From positions 1-61,804 of the forward strand of contig NZ_DATJPM010000095.1 of NCBI RefSeq assembly GCF_035506375.1: 61,804 nucleotides of DNA, written 5' to 3'. The first letter of the stretch is position 1; each line of letters begins with the position of its first letter. The notes beneath the pieces were generated by a model that was given only the letters and a program-made list of their open reading frames with translations, was not told where the DNA came from and made no database searches. The stretch is from Methanocella sp. Lineage in GTDB: Archaea > Halobacteriota > Methanocellia > Methanocellales > Methanocellaceae. The translations under genes and the position numbers were made by a program. Of the stretch, positions 9,274 to 17,986 are shown in pieces.

Positions 9274-9717
9274 TTGGAGACAGCCATTCGCACGGGCATC
9301 TTTTGCGCCATCGTGGCCGGGATATGTTTCCTGCTTTCGGGCCTCATGGGCCGGGCCCTCTCGCTCGACCCGCTCGTCTCGTTTTCGATGATGGCCGGAG
9401 TGCTTACGCCCATGGTGATGGTATTCTCAGGCATGCTGGCCCGCTGGGCAGGGCATAGTCCTTATAGTGAGTCGCTTCCGGACTCGCCCCTCATGGCGTC
9501 GCTGGCCTCGGGGCTGACAACGGCCGCGTTAAGCGCCATAATATTCATATCGATTTTGACGCTCTCCGAGAACGCCGTTTTCCCGGGTATCGGTCTGTTG
9601 GGGCTCGATATGCCTGCCCTCCCGGGCGTAGCCGCGCTATTCGCGGCATACGTGGCAATGGCCGTCATCGGCGGCGAGCTCTACGGCCTTATTTTTCGCG
9701 GGGCACTTCATTCTTAA
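9274..9717 (+). CDS. hypothetical four-helix membrane protein
   Basis: 147 residues with four hydrophobic segments (about residues 7-30, 37-57, 80-100 and 117-143) and a short polar loop around 60-75. No family was recognised. The only start available is TTG at 9274 with no clear ribosome-binding site, so the true N-terminus is uncertain. It diverges from the cfb operon and precedes the M48 protease on the same strand. Confidence 0.6.
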   Translation: METAIRTGIFCAIVAGICFLLSGLMGRALSLDPLVSFSMMAGVLTPMVMVFSGMLARWAGHSPYSESLPDSPLMASLASGLTTAALSAIIFISILTLSENAVFPGIGLLGLDMPALPGVAALFAAYVAMAVIGGELYGLIFRGALHS

Positions 9718-9868
9718 TTGCGGCATCGTTTATCTGGTCCACGGCGGCATAATAGAGCGATGAGCTACAATCGTTTGAGCATACGCCGGACAAAGCGGGA
9801 GATCAAGGAGGAAAAAGAGCTCCCCCGGAAGCTGGCGGCGAGGGCGGGCCGCCCGTGTAAAGCGCCCA

Positions 9869-10729
9869 ATGAAAGATATACCGGGGCAGCGATATATCAA
9901 ATGGATGAACGCCACGGGGAAAAACGGCGCCGACAATTATTACGTGAAAGGAGAGCGAAGGCAGGGCACAACTTTTTACATTCTACTGGCCCTTATAATG
10001 GCGCTCGTCGTTATTCTCGCGTTCGAAGCCTATCGGGGCCTGTACCCTTTGAGCATGGACACGCTCTGGCATTTCACCTATATGGCCCTCGGCCTCGCCG
10101 TCGGAGCCGTCGCGGGCATCATTCTGTATAATGCGTTCAACAGCTACCGTATCGTCCAGATCATGCTCAGAAACAGCATCCGGGCCTCGCCCGGCGCATT
10201 CCCGGAGGTATACGGCGCGGTCCAGCGGGCGGCAGAGCGCCTATCCACGGATGCGCCTCCGGCCTATATTACGCAGAGCCCGTCCGTGAACGCCTACCTT
10301 GTGCGACTGGGATTGAGGAAGAAGATCATCATGATCAATACCGGGCTCCTGCGGGCCATGGAAGGTGACGAGCTATTATTTATCCTGGGGCATGAGATAT
10401 CCCACGCGAAATATGGCCGGTGGCGGCGCATTCCCGGCATAGGACTGCCGTATATCGTCGCACCCCAGTACAATGAGTACCGCTGCGACCGGGGCGGGCT
10501 CGCCGCATCCCGGAACATCGAGGCCTCGATGCGGGCGCTCCTGAAGCTGGTCACCGGCAAGGAGTTCATCGACCGCGTCAGCGTAAAGGATTTTGAAAAG
10601 GAAAAAGGGGAGGCGCCGTCGAAGGTGCTCCAGAGGCTGGCGTCGCACCCGATGATCGACGCCAGGGTTAAGGAATTAATTAAATTCTCTAATTCACCGG
10701 CCTACACTCTATACCAGAACATGCAATAA
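9869..10729 (+). CDS. M48 family zinc metalloprotease (HtpX/Ste24-like)
   Basis: A membrane-anchored zinc protease of about 286 residues. Two transmembrane segments (about residues 36-53 and 70-90) precede the catalytic domain. The zinc motif HEISH is at 175-179 (FILGHEISHAKYG) and the third ligand is probably Glu203 in NEYRCDRGG. M48 enzymes of this kind degrade or process membrane proteins. The start is ATG 9869, or Met13 at 9905. The 3' end overlaps the convergent MBL gene by 28 bases. Confidence 0.88.
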   Translation: MKDIPGQRYIKWMNATGKNGADNYYVKGERRQGTTFYILLALIMALVVILAFEAYRGLYPLSMDTLWHFTYMALGLAVGAVAGIILYNAFNSYRIVQIMLRNSIRASPGAFPEVYGAVQRAAERLSTDAPPAYITQSPSVNAYLVRLGLRKKIIMINTGLLRAMEGDELLFILGHEISHAKYGRWRRIPGIGLPYIVAPQYNEYRCDRGGLAASRNIEASMRALLKLVTGKEFIDRVSVKDFEKEKGEAPSKVLQRLASHPMIDARVKELIKFSNSPAYTLYQNMQ

Positions 10730-11559
10730 TTTTCTAGCCTGTAGGCGACGCGGCCCTGATAGTTGAGGCTGCTCAAATGGCCTTTTAGCATTACAAGGGT
10801 AAGCCAGTAATTGTTGAGGCTCTTGTAGAGATCGAGCTCGTTGCAGAACATGGTCACGAGATTTTCGGTCGATACCGGCTCCTTTATGAGGCTAAGGACG
10901 ACCTCGTCCACGAAGTCGAGCTGGCCCAGGTGGAAGTCCGCGGCCCTCAGCGCATCTTCCCGGCTCAACGGATCGCCGTGGCCCGGCACAAGGTAATCGA
11001 AGTCCAGGGTCTTGATCTTTTTGATGGACTCGCGGCACAGGTCCGGGTCGATGCTGTAGGGCAGCTTGTACTTGCCCCAGAGCTCCTTCGAGTAGAGCGA
11101 ATCGGCCGAGTAAAGGACGCGGTCCTCGGTGATGAAGCCGTACTCGCCCAGCGTGTGGCCGGGCAGGTAGACGGCGGTGATGGACGAGTCCAGCCAGTCC
11201 TCGATGTAGAGGTCGACCTCGCAGGCGTCGCCCTGGAAGTACGGGGTGATCATTTCCTTAGGCGGGCGGGCCCAGCTAAACAGGCCGCGCACGTTGACCT
11301 CGGGGTTGCGGACGAGAAGGGCATCCTCCTTGGAGGCGATGACGCGGGCGCCGCGCTCCCGGAACTCGTGGGCGTGCCGGAAGTGGTCGTTGTGGCCGTG
11401 CGTGATGAGCACGGAATGGATATTGTCCAGGCCGACGTCCTCGTATCCGGAGGATCCCGGGTCGATCACGTATCCCTTGAAAAGCCCGGTATTGCTCATC
11501 GCGGGCAGGTAGTACGAGTTGCCGGCCAAGCGGACCGGGCCTTTTGTCTTGGAAGCCAT
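10702..11559 (-). CDS. MBL-fold metallohydrolase, paralogue 1
   Basis: A 285-residue metallo-beta-lactamase-fold protein with the metal motif ITHGHNDHFRHA, a second His in YLPGHTLGEYG, Asp in YSADSLYS and a late His in VPGHGDPLS. After the core, an 80-residue C-terminal region resembles a winged-helix dimer module found in some MBL hydrolases. It is about the same size as, and clearly related to, the protein at 11988-12848; the two flank a cupin gene. The substrate is unknown. A glyoxalase-II-like hydrolase or a flavin-free MBL sensor are both possible. Confidence 0.88.
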   Translation of the reverse strand: MASKTKGPVRLAGNSYYLPAMSNTGLFKGYVIDPGSSGYEDVGLDNIHSVLITHGHNDHFRHAHEFRERGARVIASKEDALLVRNPEVNVRGLFSWARPPKEMITPYFQGDACEVDLYIEDWLDSSITAVYLPGHTLGEYGFITEDRVLYSADSLYSKELWGKYKLPYSIDPDLCRESIKKIKTLDFDYLVPGHGDPLSREDALRAADFHLGQLDFVDEVVLSLIKEPVSTENLVTMFCNELDLYKSLNNYWLTLVMLKGHLSSLNYQGRVAYRLENYCMFWYRV

Positions 11560-11621
11560 TTTAATATCACGGGTTCTATCACTTTTTATATTTTAAAGGT
11601 TCACGTTAATGATGAGTCCAT

Positions 11622-12005
11622 ATGATACGCCGCAGGTCTAATATATCTTCCTATGTGACGAAGGACGGGTCCAGGATATGGGAGCTGTTCCACCCCGAGT
11701 CGTCGCCCGTGAAAGACGTCAGCACCGCAGAGGCCCTCGTCGAGGCAGGGCAGGAGACGGAGACTCATGTGCATCGAAAATCACAGGAGATATATTATAT
11801 CCTTGAAGGGTCTGGCGACATGCGGCTCGGCAGCAAAACAATGGCCGTTGTTTCGGGCGATGTGGTACTTATCCCTCCCGGGATGCGGCACAGCATTAAA
11901 AATACGGATACGAAAATACTGAGGATCCTTTGCATCTGCAGCCCGCCCTATTCGCATGTAGATACGGAGCTAGACCTGCCAGAGGGATCAACGGGCGCGC
12001 CATAA
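11622..12005 (+). CDS. cupin-domain protein
   Basis: A 127-residue single-domain cupin. Motif 1 is visible as ETHVHRKSQEIYYILEGSG, with the two His and a Glu that usually bind metal, and motif 2 as PPGMRHSIKN. Small cupins of this type are often sugar- or metal-binding isomerases or sensors; the ligand is unknown. It is divergent from MBL paralogue 1, and its 3' end overlaps the convergent MBL paralogue 2 by 18 bases. Confidence 0.85.
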   Translation: MIRRRSNISSYVTKDGSRIWELFHPESSPVKDVSTAEALVEAGQETETHVHRKSQEIYYILEGSGDMRLGSKTMAVVSGDVVLIPPGMRHSIKNTDTKILRILCICSPPYSHVDTELDLPEGSTGAP

Positions 12006-12848
12006 GACCTTATGGCCTTTTAGCTCATAGTCGACTGCGCCATCCTTTTCCAGCGCGAAAAGGAAAGCCAGGACCTCGGTCTCGCAGACGAGATAGTCGT
12101 TGAACACGTCCCTGAGGTTTAGCGCAAAGGAGACTTTGCACACGACGTCCTCCGTCGAGACGCCCCGCCTGTCCAGGGCATCGAGGATGGTACGCTCGAG
12201 CCGGTCAAGCCCCCGCAGGTTGCCTTCCGCCTGCTCAATCGCCTCGTCCTTAGTAAAGGCCCTCGCGTGCGCCGGCAGGACGAAATCCGCGTCCATGTCC
12301 ATGATCTTTCGGAGTGTCTGGCGTGTCCCGGGGATATTCGTATTATAGACGATGCCCGTCTTATCCCAGACTTTTTTATCCACGATGCTGTCGCCGGCCA
12401 TGAGGACTCCGTCCGGCGTCATGTAGCCCGTGTGCCAGTCGGTATGGCCCGCCAGCGGTATGATCTTCAGGGGCATGTCCAGGCCCTCCACGATGCCGTC
12501 AAGCCGGCAGGGCGTGCCCCGGAAATACCAGGGCTTCATGCCCTCCGGTGGCCGTGTCCATAAAAAGAAGCCGCCCATATGTACATCGATATTCTCGATC
12601 ATAGGGCGCTCGCCGCGGGGCGCATAAATCTTCGCTCCCCGGGACTGCAGGTCTGCCGCATGCCAGAAATGATCGTTATGGCCGTGGGTGATGAGCCCCG
12701 TGGAGACGTTTCTTCCAAAGGAGGTCTCGGGCCTCGCCCAGTCGACGTTCTCGTTCTTGCCGGGGTCGACGACGCAGTCCCTGTAAACGCCGACGTTGGT
12801 CAGCCCTGGAACGTAATAACTATCCCCGGCGATGTGGACGAGCTTCAA
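11988..12848 (-). CDS. MBL-fold metallohydrolase, paralogue 2
   Basis: A 286-residue paralogue of the protein at 10702-11559. Shared features include the N-terminal DSYYVPGLTNVG, the metal motif LITHGHNDHFWHAADL, LAGHTDWHTGY, LMAGDSIVDKK and VLPAHARAF, plus the same C-terminal helical region. The start appears to be TTG at 12848, with an AGTGATG ribosome-binding-like site 6 bases upstream. The substrate is unknown. Two copies with a cupin between them suggest a local duplication. Confidence 0.87.
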   Translation of the reverse strand: MKLVHIAGDSYYVPGLTNVGVYRDCVVDPGKNENVDWARPETSFGRNVSTGLITHGHNDHFWHAADLQSRGAKIYAPRGERPMIENIDVHMGGFFLWTRPPEGMKPWYFRGTPCRLDGIVEGLDMPLKIIPLAGHTDWHTGYMTPDGVLMAGDSIVDKKVWDKTGIVYNTNIPGTRQTLRKIMDMDADFVLPAHARAFTKDEAIEQAEGNLRGLDRLERTILDALDRRGVSTEDVVCKVSFALNLRDVFNDYLVCETEVLAFLFALEKDGAVDYELKGHKVLWRAR

Positions 12849-13103
12849 GGAGCATCACTATGGCAGAGATAGCAGGATGATGTAGCTTAAACTTTATGGA
12901 CAAGTCTCTCAAAACCTATTAAAAACGCAGAAGACTATTCAGCCACGAAGCACTCTAAGCAGGCCTGAAACAGCACGAAGATATTGATAAATATTTGCTG
13001 CGTCGAATATTGATAGGTCATTGTTTAGCAAATAGTCTTATTTTCATCGTTTGCGTAATAGCCAAATTTATCGATAGCTTCCGATTATCTTTTTCAATTT
13101 TTA

Positions 13104-13136
13104 TGCTTTGTTGAATATGCCCCTTTAAGTCTCAGA
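13104..13136. repeat. fragment of the MITE-like repeat (third copy)
   Basis: TGCTTTGTTGAAT followed by a block matching, in reverse complement, the right half of the element at 22881-22965 (CTGAGACTTAAA and terminal ATTCAA). It abuts the palindrome that starts near 13135. Only one end is present. Confidence 0.6.
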
Positions 13137-13432
13137 GTATACGAAGGCACTATTTTTCACCACAAAGGCACGAAGAGCACGGAGGCCCACAAAGACTTTT
13201 TTTTAGATTAAGTTACAAAGGGCACAGAGCCGCTTTTTGAACTTATAAGATACAGGATATGAAGGCACAGGGGCAAAAAGTGCTCTTGTTCATTCCACAG
13301 TGCCCTTGTATCCTTCGTGCCCTGATCGCCAATGAACCGGCTTTGTGTACTTTGTAACTTAATCTAAAAAGAAAACTCCGTGGGCCTCCGTGCTCTTCGT
13401 GCCTCTTGGTGAAAATAGTGCCTCCGTACACT
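13135..13432. repeat. large imperfect palindrome, P1 repeat family
   Basis: About 100-base arms at 13135-13236 and 13335-13432 are imperfect inverted repeats sharing blocks such as GCACGAAGAGCACGGAGGCC and TTAGATTAAGTTACAAAG. Its right half matches 45841-45973 and its outer end resembles the ends of the nested palindrome at 48809-49435. No ORF is apparent. Together with the MITE fragment it explains most of the 677-base gene-free stretch 12849-13525; in 12849-13103 I see only AT-rich sequence. Confidence 0.8.
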
Positions 13433-13525
13433 CCGTGTGCTTAAGTATCTGGAAATTATTCGATTTTGCAGCCGTAAGCCGAAAAAGTCCATATACTATC
13501 CTGCTATAACCTTTTTTGATATGTT

Positions 13526-13873
13526 ATGAAGATCTGCGTCCCGATGAAGAGCACCATGGTGCATAATCACTTCGGGAAAGCCCCGGAGTTTATGCTTCTC
13601 GTGGTGGAGGAAGGAAAGGTCGTTTCCCGGGAAAAGGTCCCTAACCCCGGGCGCGAGAAGGGCGCCGTCCTGGAATTGATGCCGGCCCACGGCGTTACGC
13701 ACGTCATCGCCGGCGGCATGGGCGAAAGGGCGAAGGGGATATTGAAAGAGCACAACATCGTCATCGTCACCGGTGCCCTTGGGTCCATCGATAACGCCGT
13801 CGACCGGTTTCTTAAGGGAGAGTTAAAGCCTGCGGAAGTGCCCTGCTGCAACGAGAACCTGTGCGGCAAATGA
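13526..13873 (+). CDS. NifX/NifB-family (dinitrogenase FeMo-cofactor) protein
   Basis: A 115-residue single-domain protein of the family that includes NifX, NafY and the C-terminal part of NifB. The fold signature is visible in MKICVPMKSTMVHNHFGKAPEF and in HVIAGGMGERAKGIL. The C-terminus carries PCCNENLCGK, a Cys-rich tail common in archaeal stand-alone members. These proteins bind iron-sulfur or FeMo-co-like clusters. No nif genes are nearby, so a carrier role in metal-cluster metabolism is more likely than nitrogen fixation; this is inference. Confidence 0.85.
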   Translation: MKICVPMKSTMVHNHFGKAPEFMLLVVEEGKVVSREKVPNPGREKGAVLELMPAHGVTHVIAGGMGERAKGILKEHNIVIVTGALGSIDNAVDRFLKGELKPAEVPCCNENLCGK

Positions 13874-13949
13874 TAAGCGTATGCTTGTGCAGCCAGGTAG
13901 AGCCTATTATACTTACATATATATGATTTAAAGCACAATTTAATGTGCG

Positions 13950-14759
13950 ATGTCGGAGATCACTTTCCTGGGCACCGCCGGCGGGCGCATGGTCGTCGCA
14001 AACCAGATCCGCAAGAGCGGCGGCATGTGGCTCGACCTGGACGGCAACTCCGTCCTGCTCGACCCGGGCCCGGGCTGTCTCATCCGCTGCGTGGAGCTCG
14101 GCTTCAGGCCCTCGCGGCTGGACTGCATCGTCCTCTCGCACCGCCACATCGACCATTCCAACGACGTCAATATCATGGCCGAGGCCATGTCGGGCGGCGG
14201 CTTCAAGCCGAAGGGCATACTCATCGCCCCGTGGGACTGCCTGGAAGGGGACGACCCCGTCGTTTTAAAATACGTCCGCAAGTATATCAAGAACAACATT
14301 TTCCTGCTCAGGGAGGGCGCGAAGTTTAAATTGAACGGCGTGGCTATCGAGGGCGCGCTGCGGCTGAAGCACTCGGACGTGGAGTCATACGCCATCAAGT
14401 TCCACTTCGAGGGCAGGACTTTGGGCTATATCGCCGATACGAAATATTTCGACGGCATCGGCGAGGCTATGAAGGGTTGTGACTATTTGATCATAAACAT
14501 GGTGCGGATCACGTATGACGACCGCTTCCAGCACCTCATACCCGGCGACGTCGAGAAGATACTAAAAGTCGCTAAGCCTGGCATGGCGATCCTGAACCAC
14601 TTTGGCATGCAGGTCGTCAAGGCTCACCCCCGGGACATCGCCTTTCGCATCGAGAAGACAACGGGCGTGAACACCGTCGCCGCCGAGGATGGGATGCGCC
14701 TGAAGCTCGACCGGACGAAAGCGGAAAAGGATTCTACACTCGAGCGATTTATTAAATAG
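13950..14759 (+). CDS. MBL-fold hydrolase (RNase Z-like)
   Basis: A 269-residue metallo-beta-lactamase protein with a short N-terminal MSEITFLGTAGG, typical of the RNase Z / ElaC-like branch. The metal motif is LSHRHIDHSNDV; further candidate ligands are Asp in YIADTKYFD and His in LNHFGMQVVK. It is not obviously a tRNA 3'-processing enzyme because the exosite arm is not seen. It belongs to a different MBL branch from the pair at 10.7-12.8 kb. Confidence 0.85.
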   Translation: MSEITFLGTAGGRMVVANQIRKSGGMWLDLDGNSVLLDPGPGCLIRCVELGFRPSRLDCIVLSHRHIDHSNDVNIMAEAMSGGGFKPKGILIAPWDCLEGDDPVVLKYVRKYIKNNIFLLREGAKFKLNGVAIEGALRLKHSDVESYAIKFHFEGRTLGYIADTKYFDGIGEAMKGCDYLIINMVRITYDDRFQHLIPGDVEKILKVAKPGMAILNHFGMQVVKAHPRDIAFRIEKTTGVNTVAAEDGMRLKLDRTKAEKDSTLERFIK

Positions 14760-14811
14760 CGGTTATAAACGCCTTATCCTGCACCATGTTTCCTGTGGAG
14801 CGAGCGCCCCA

Positions 14812-15125
14812 GGTTTTTCAACACAAAAACACGAATTCTTTTTTTTATCCCACGTAAGGGCACGAACCACACTAAAGTGGATGCTTTGGCGTCAAAACAC
14901 CAAACAACCTCCCGAATGCGCGAACCTCACTAAATTAATTGAAACACTAGAGAAAGCATATTAAATAAAGCATAAGGGTCATGCCGTCCTCGTGGTTCAA
15001 TCCTTTTGTGGTTTGGTGTTCATTCGGGAGGTTGTTTCGTGTTTTAAGCGCCAGGCATGGGCCTTGGTGTTTTAGTGCCCCTTACGTGGGACTAAATAAA
15101 CTTTCGTGGTTTCGTGTTGAAAAAC
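14812..15125. repeat. 314-bp palindromic repeat, P2 family, copy 1
   Basis: The ends 14812-14835 and 15103-15125 are near-perfect inverted repeats (GGTTTTTCAACAC...). Inside are further inverted blocks: CCCACGTAAGGGCAC against GTGCCCCTTACGTGGG, and AACCTCCCGAATG against CATTCGGGAGGTT. The element is closely similar over its whole length to the reverse complement of 48906-49218. No ORF is apparent. It fills most of the 410-base gap between the MBL gene and the ABC permease. Confidence 0.85.
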
Positions 15126-15169
15126 AGGGAGGATATACGTGCGTCGCTAAGGCGGCATAGGATAGTAAC

Positions 15170-16204
15170 TTATGCCTTCATCGCCAGCAGCCGCCGCGAG
15201 GCCAGGAAAAAGACCGCGATGAGCACGATGAGGGGCAGCGTGAACAGCGCCACGTCCAGGATGCCCACGTGGGCTTCGCCCATGGCGAGGCGGGCCATAA
15301 GGCTGATCGGCGACGGGTTGAAGAACAGGCTGGCGCCGGCGGCTGCCATGATCAGGATGGAGTAGACGAACTGCGAGCGCTCGCGGTCCTTGAAGTACAT
15401 GGATATGAGGCCAGAGCCGAAGGTGACGAAGGCCGTAATGATGAGGGCCAGAAGCAGCACCAGCACGACGTTCTGGATATACAGGCGGTTCAGCGCCAGC
15501 AGTAGCGCCCACATGACGCACTGGATGATAGCTAAAAAGATCGCCGCGCCGACCTTCCCGAACAGCACGGCGTTCAGCGATACCGGCGACGCCATGAGCG
15601 TGTCCATGGTCTTGTTCTCCACCTCCTCGGACAGCGAGTCGATGATCATGCTGCCCGAGATGAAGGCCGGGAAGAACATGAGCATGGGAACGATTAATGT
15701 ATATAAAAACTCGTAGGTCGTTGACTGCCGCCCCTTGAGGCTCGTGTACTGGACGTGGATGCCGTTCTGCTCCCGCAGGTAGTTCTCGTATTTTGACAGC
15801 GGGTCCTTGATCATCATGGTGATGACCGTGGACCTGGAGTCCGAGGCGGGGAGGTAGAGCTGCATGTTCTCGATGCCGCCCTCCGCCGGGCTCAGGGCCG
15901 CGATGAAGTCGATCCTGCCGGCGCTCATGGCCGCCTGCGCCTCTCCTGTGGAGTCATACTGTACCACGGCGATGCCTGCGTCCCGAAGGTATCCCGAGAG
16001 GGGAGATTCGCCTACGACGCCCGCCGTCAGGTGCAGCGCGCTGTTCTGGCCGATGGACTCCGGGTCGTAATACGACATCAGCCCGATGAGGATGACCGAG
16101 GAGAAGGAGGCGATGAGAAGCTGGATGAGGATGGCCAGCACGATGGTCTTCTCCTTCATCACCGATATTAGCTCCTTCTTGAATATCGCCTTAAGCCCGG
16201 GCAT
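15170..16204 (-). CDS. ABC-2 type permease (NatB-like)
   Basis: A 344-residue ABC-2 permease. One transmembrane helix near residues 22-45 is followed by an extracytoplasmic domain of about 120 residues and then five or more helices, with the family-typical cytoplasmic EEVENKTMDTLMASPVS segment. It is coupled to the upstream permease at 16204-17949 (stop and start overlap as TGATG). The ATPase is encoded divergently at 17987. Together they form a NatAB-like exporter; the substrate is unknown. Confidence 0.9.
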   Translation of the reverse strand: MPGLKAIFKKELISVMKEKTIVLAILIQLLIASFSSVILIGLMSYYDPESIGQNSALHLTAGVVGESPLSGYLRDAGIAVVQYDSTGEAQAAMSAGRIDFIAALSPAEGGIENMQLYLPASDSRSTVITMMIKDPLSKYENYLREQNGIHVQYTSLKGRQSTTYEFLYTLIVPMLMFFPAFISGSMIIDSLSEEVENKTMDTLMASPVSLNAVLFGKVGAAIFLAIIQCVMWALLLALNRLYIQNVVLVLLLALIITAFVTFGSGLISMYFKDRERSQFVYSILIMAAAGASLFFNPSPISLMARLAMGEAHVGILDVALFTLPLIVLIAVFFLASRRLLAMKA

Positions 16205-17949
16205 CAGACCATCCCCATCTGCTGCGCGAGAATGACGAAGTTATACAGGAAATGCAGGATGGAGCCCGCGAAAATAGCCAGGGGATAGTACTTGACGCCC
16301 AGCTTCTGCGTGGCCAGGCATACGGTGGAGGTGAACACGAAATGGGCAACGAGAGGGATTATCAATAATCCCGCGCTCCCGAGGGCCTCGATGAGCACGA
16401 CGTTCGAGACCACGCTCAGCGAGACGTAAAGTAACAGCTTCTCGCCGATGAAGAAGCCCAGCGCCGAGGCGGCGGCGAGGCCGATGAGCATCTTCGTGGA
16501 GGCCACCTTCTTATTCTCGAGCAGCGTGGCGATGCCCGCCGACTTGGCCACCTCCTCCACGATGACGCAGAGCGCGAGCAGTATGGCCAAATAGACCATG
16601 GTCGGCATGCTCACGGGTATGATGAGCGAGAGTATCGCGATGATCATCTGGACCATGAAGACGATCGGGATCGCGAATAATCCCAGCAGCCCGATGGAAA
16701 TGTACGGGTGAGCCCGATCGATGGCCAGGTACAGGGCGTCCCCGACCTTACGGTAGAGCGGGCCGAAGCTCATCAGGTACTCCTCGTTGAAGATCCGCGT
16801 CCCCACGAACAGCGATAGCCCGAACACCAGGTACATCGGCACAGTGGACAGTAAGTACTCGCTGATGCCGAAGCTTTCGCCCCGGTACATCTGGACGGCA
16901 AGCGTGAGCGGAGATATGTAGCTCACGTTGTTGATGCCGGTGAGCAGCGCCGGGAGCACCAGGTACCCGGTGACGAAGGTGATGGCGGCCATGGAAAAGA
17001 AGGTCTGGTCCTTGAACGTGCGATAGACCAGCGATACGATCAGGTAAATGGAGAAGATGAAGAGGATGACCGGCAGGAAGATGGCCAGCGCAAGCAGCAC
17101 GTCGCCTCCCAGTATTAGTGTCAGGATCACGACGACGACGAGCGAGAAGCCGACATAGGGGAGCATCTTGCCCGAGATGATGTCCAGAGGCGTGACCGGC
17201 GCGGACATCAGGATATTCAGCTTGCGGTTGGTCTTTTCCTCCATGAAGCTGCTGTTAAAGAAAATACCCATGAACAGCATGGGCACGACATAGAGGAAGG
17301 CTAGCACGACCTGCGAGAGGGGCATGGGCGAGGTCATGAGGGACGGTACAATGATCTCGTTATCGGAGACGAACTCGGCCTTGAACTTCGTGCTGCTGCC
17401 GTTCTGCGCTTCGCTGATCTGCTGAAGCACAGCCGAGCTTGTGTCTACCGACGGGGCGGGCGTCGGCGTGGCCGCGATGGACGTGGCGGCCGGCGTGGCC
17501 GCCGGCGATGTGCCCTTGATCACCTCGACTCTGAGAGGGAACGACTGGTTGATGTCGTAATCGACGATCATCCGGGTAGTCTCCGCCTTCGTCAGGTATT
17601 GCTTGAGCGCCCCCTCCGCGTATCTGGAGCGGTCATCGTTACGGGTAATGGCCGTCTCGTTATAAAGATACAGGTCGATGGACCGGCTGTTAAGCATTTT
17701 TACGCCATCCGCATAGTCCAGGACCTGGACATGGAAGCGGCTATCGTCAATGGACGGGCCTCCGGGTGAGACGCCGATGTAGTAAATATCCTTGCCCAGC
17801 ACGAGGCCCTGCTGGGCCACGAAATAGGAGATCATAAGAGTAACGGCGAGCAGGAGCAGGATGACAAGCGTGGAGCCTCCGCTGAACCGCGTTCTGAACC
17901 GGCCTACCTCCCTTTTCGCTAACTGCAATATTTTTTTCATCGTGGCCAT
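16204..17949 (-). CDS. ABC-2 permease fused to PrsW/CPBP-like intramembrane protease domain
   Basis: A 581-residue protein. The N-terminal about 400 residues are an ABC-2 permease: helix near 25-50, large extracytoplasmic loop with an Ala/Pro/Thr-rich stretch around 150-170, then MEEKTNRKLNILMSAPVTP and several helices. The C-terminal about 150 residues carry intramembrane protease motifs: EEVAK at 465-469, FFIGE at 499-503, His536 and HFLYN at 566-570. These match EExxK, FxxxE and HxxxN/D of the PrsW/type II CAAX superfamily. The protease may act on the exported substrate; this is inference. Start ATG 17949, or 17940. Confidence 0.85.
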   Translation of the reverse strand: MATMKKILQLAKREVGRFRTRFSGGSTLVILLLLAVTLMISYFVAQQGLVLGKDIYYIGVSPGGPSIDDSRFHVQVLDYADGVKMLNSRSIDLYLYNETAITRNDDRSRYAEGALKQYLTKAETTRMIVDYDINQSFPLRVEVIKGTSPAATPAATSIAATPTPAPSVDTSSAVLQQISEAQNGSSTKFKAEFVSDNEIIVPSLMTSPMPLSQVVLAFLYVVPMLFMGIFFNSSFMEEKTNRKLNILMSAPVTPLDIISGKMLPYVGFSLVVVVILTLILGGDVLLALAIFLPVILFIFSIYLIVSLVYRTFKDQTFFSMAAITFVTGYLVLPALLTGINNVSYISPLTLAVQMYRGESFGISEYLLSTVPMYLVFGLSLFVGTRIFNEEYLMSFGPLYRKVGDALYLAIDRAHPYISIGLLGLFAIPIVFMVQMIIAILSLIIPVSMPTMVYLAILLALCVIVEEVAKSAGIATLLENKKVASTKMLIGLAAASALGFFIGEKLLLYVSLSVVSNVVLIEALGSAGLLIIPLVAHFVFTSTVCLATQKLGVKYYPLAIFAGSILHFLYNFVILAQQMGMV

Positions 17950-17986
17950 GAAAAGCTATTTTACTCCCCGGTCATATGGAGCCTTA

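Noticed and set aside
9718..10131. Plus-strand frame with Lys/Arg-rich start (MSYNRLSIRRTKREIKEEKEL) running into the M48 gene
   Set aside because: It has no family match and most of it overlaps the M48 protease in another frame. A short basic protein at 9760-9870 cannot be excluded but has no clear ribosome-binding site.
13243..13431. Short frame inside the P1 palindrome
   Set aside because: It is contained in a repeat and the halves are reverse complements, so coding is unlikely.
13135..13432. Possible CRISPR array in the repeat region
   Set aside because: No regularly spaced direct repeats or spacers; the structure is an inverted repeat.
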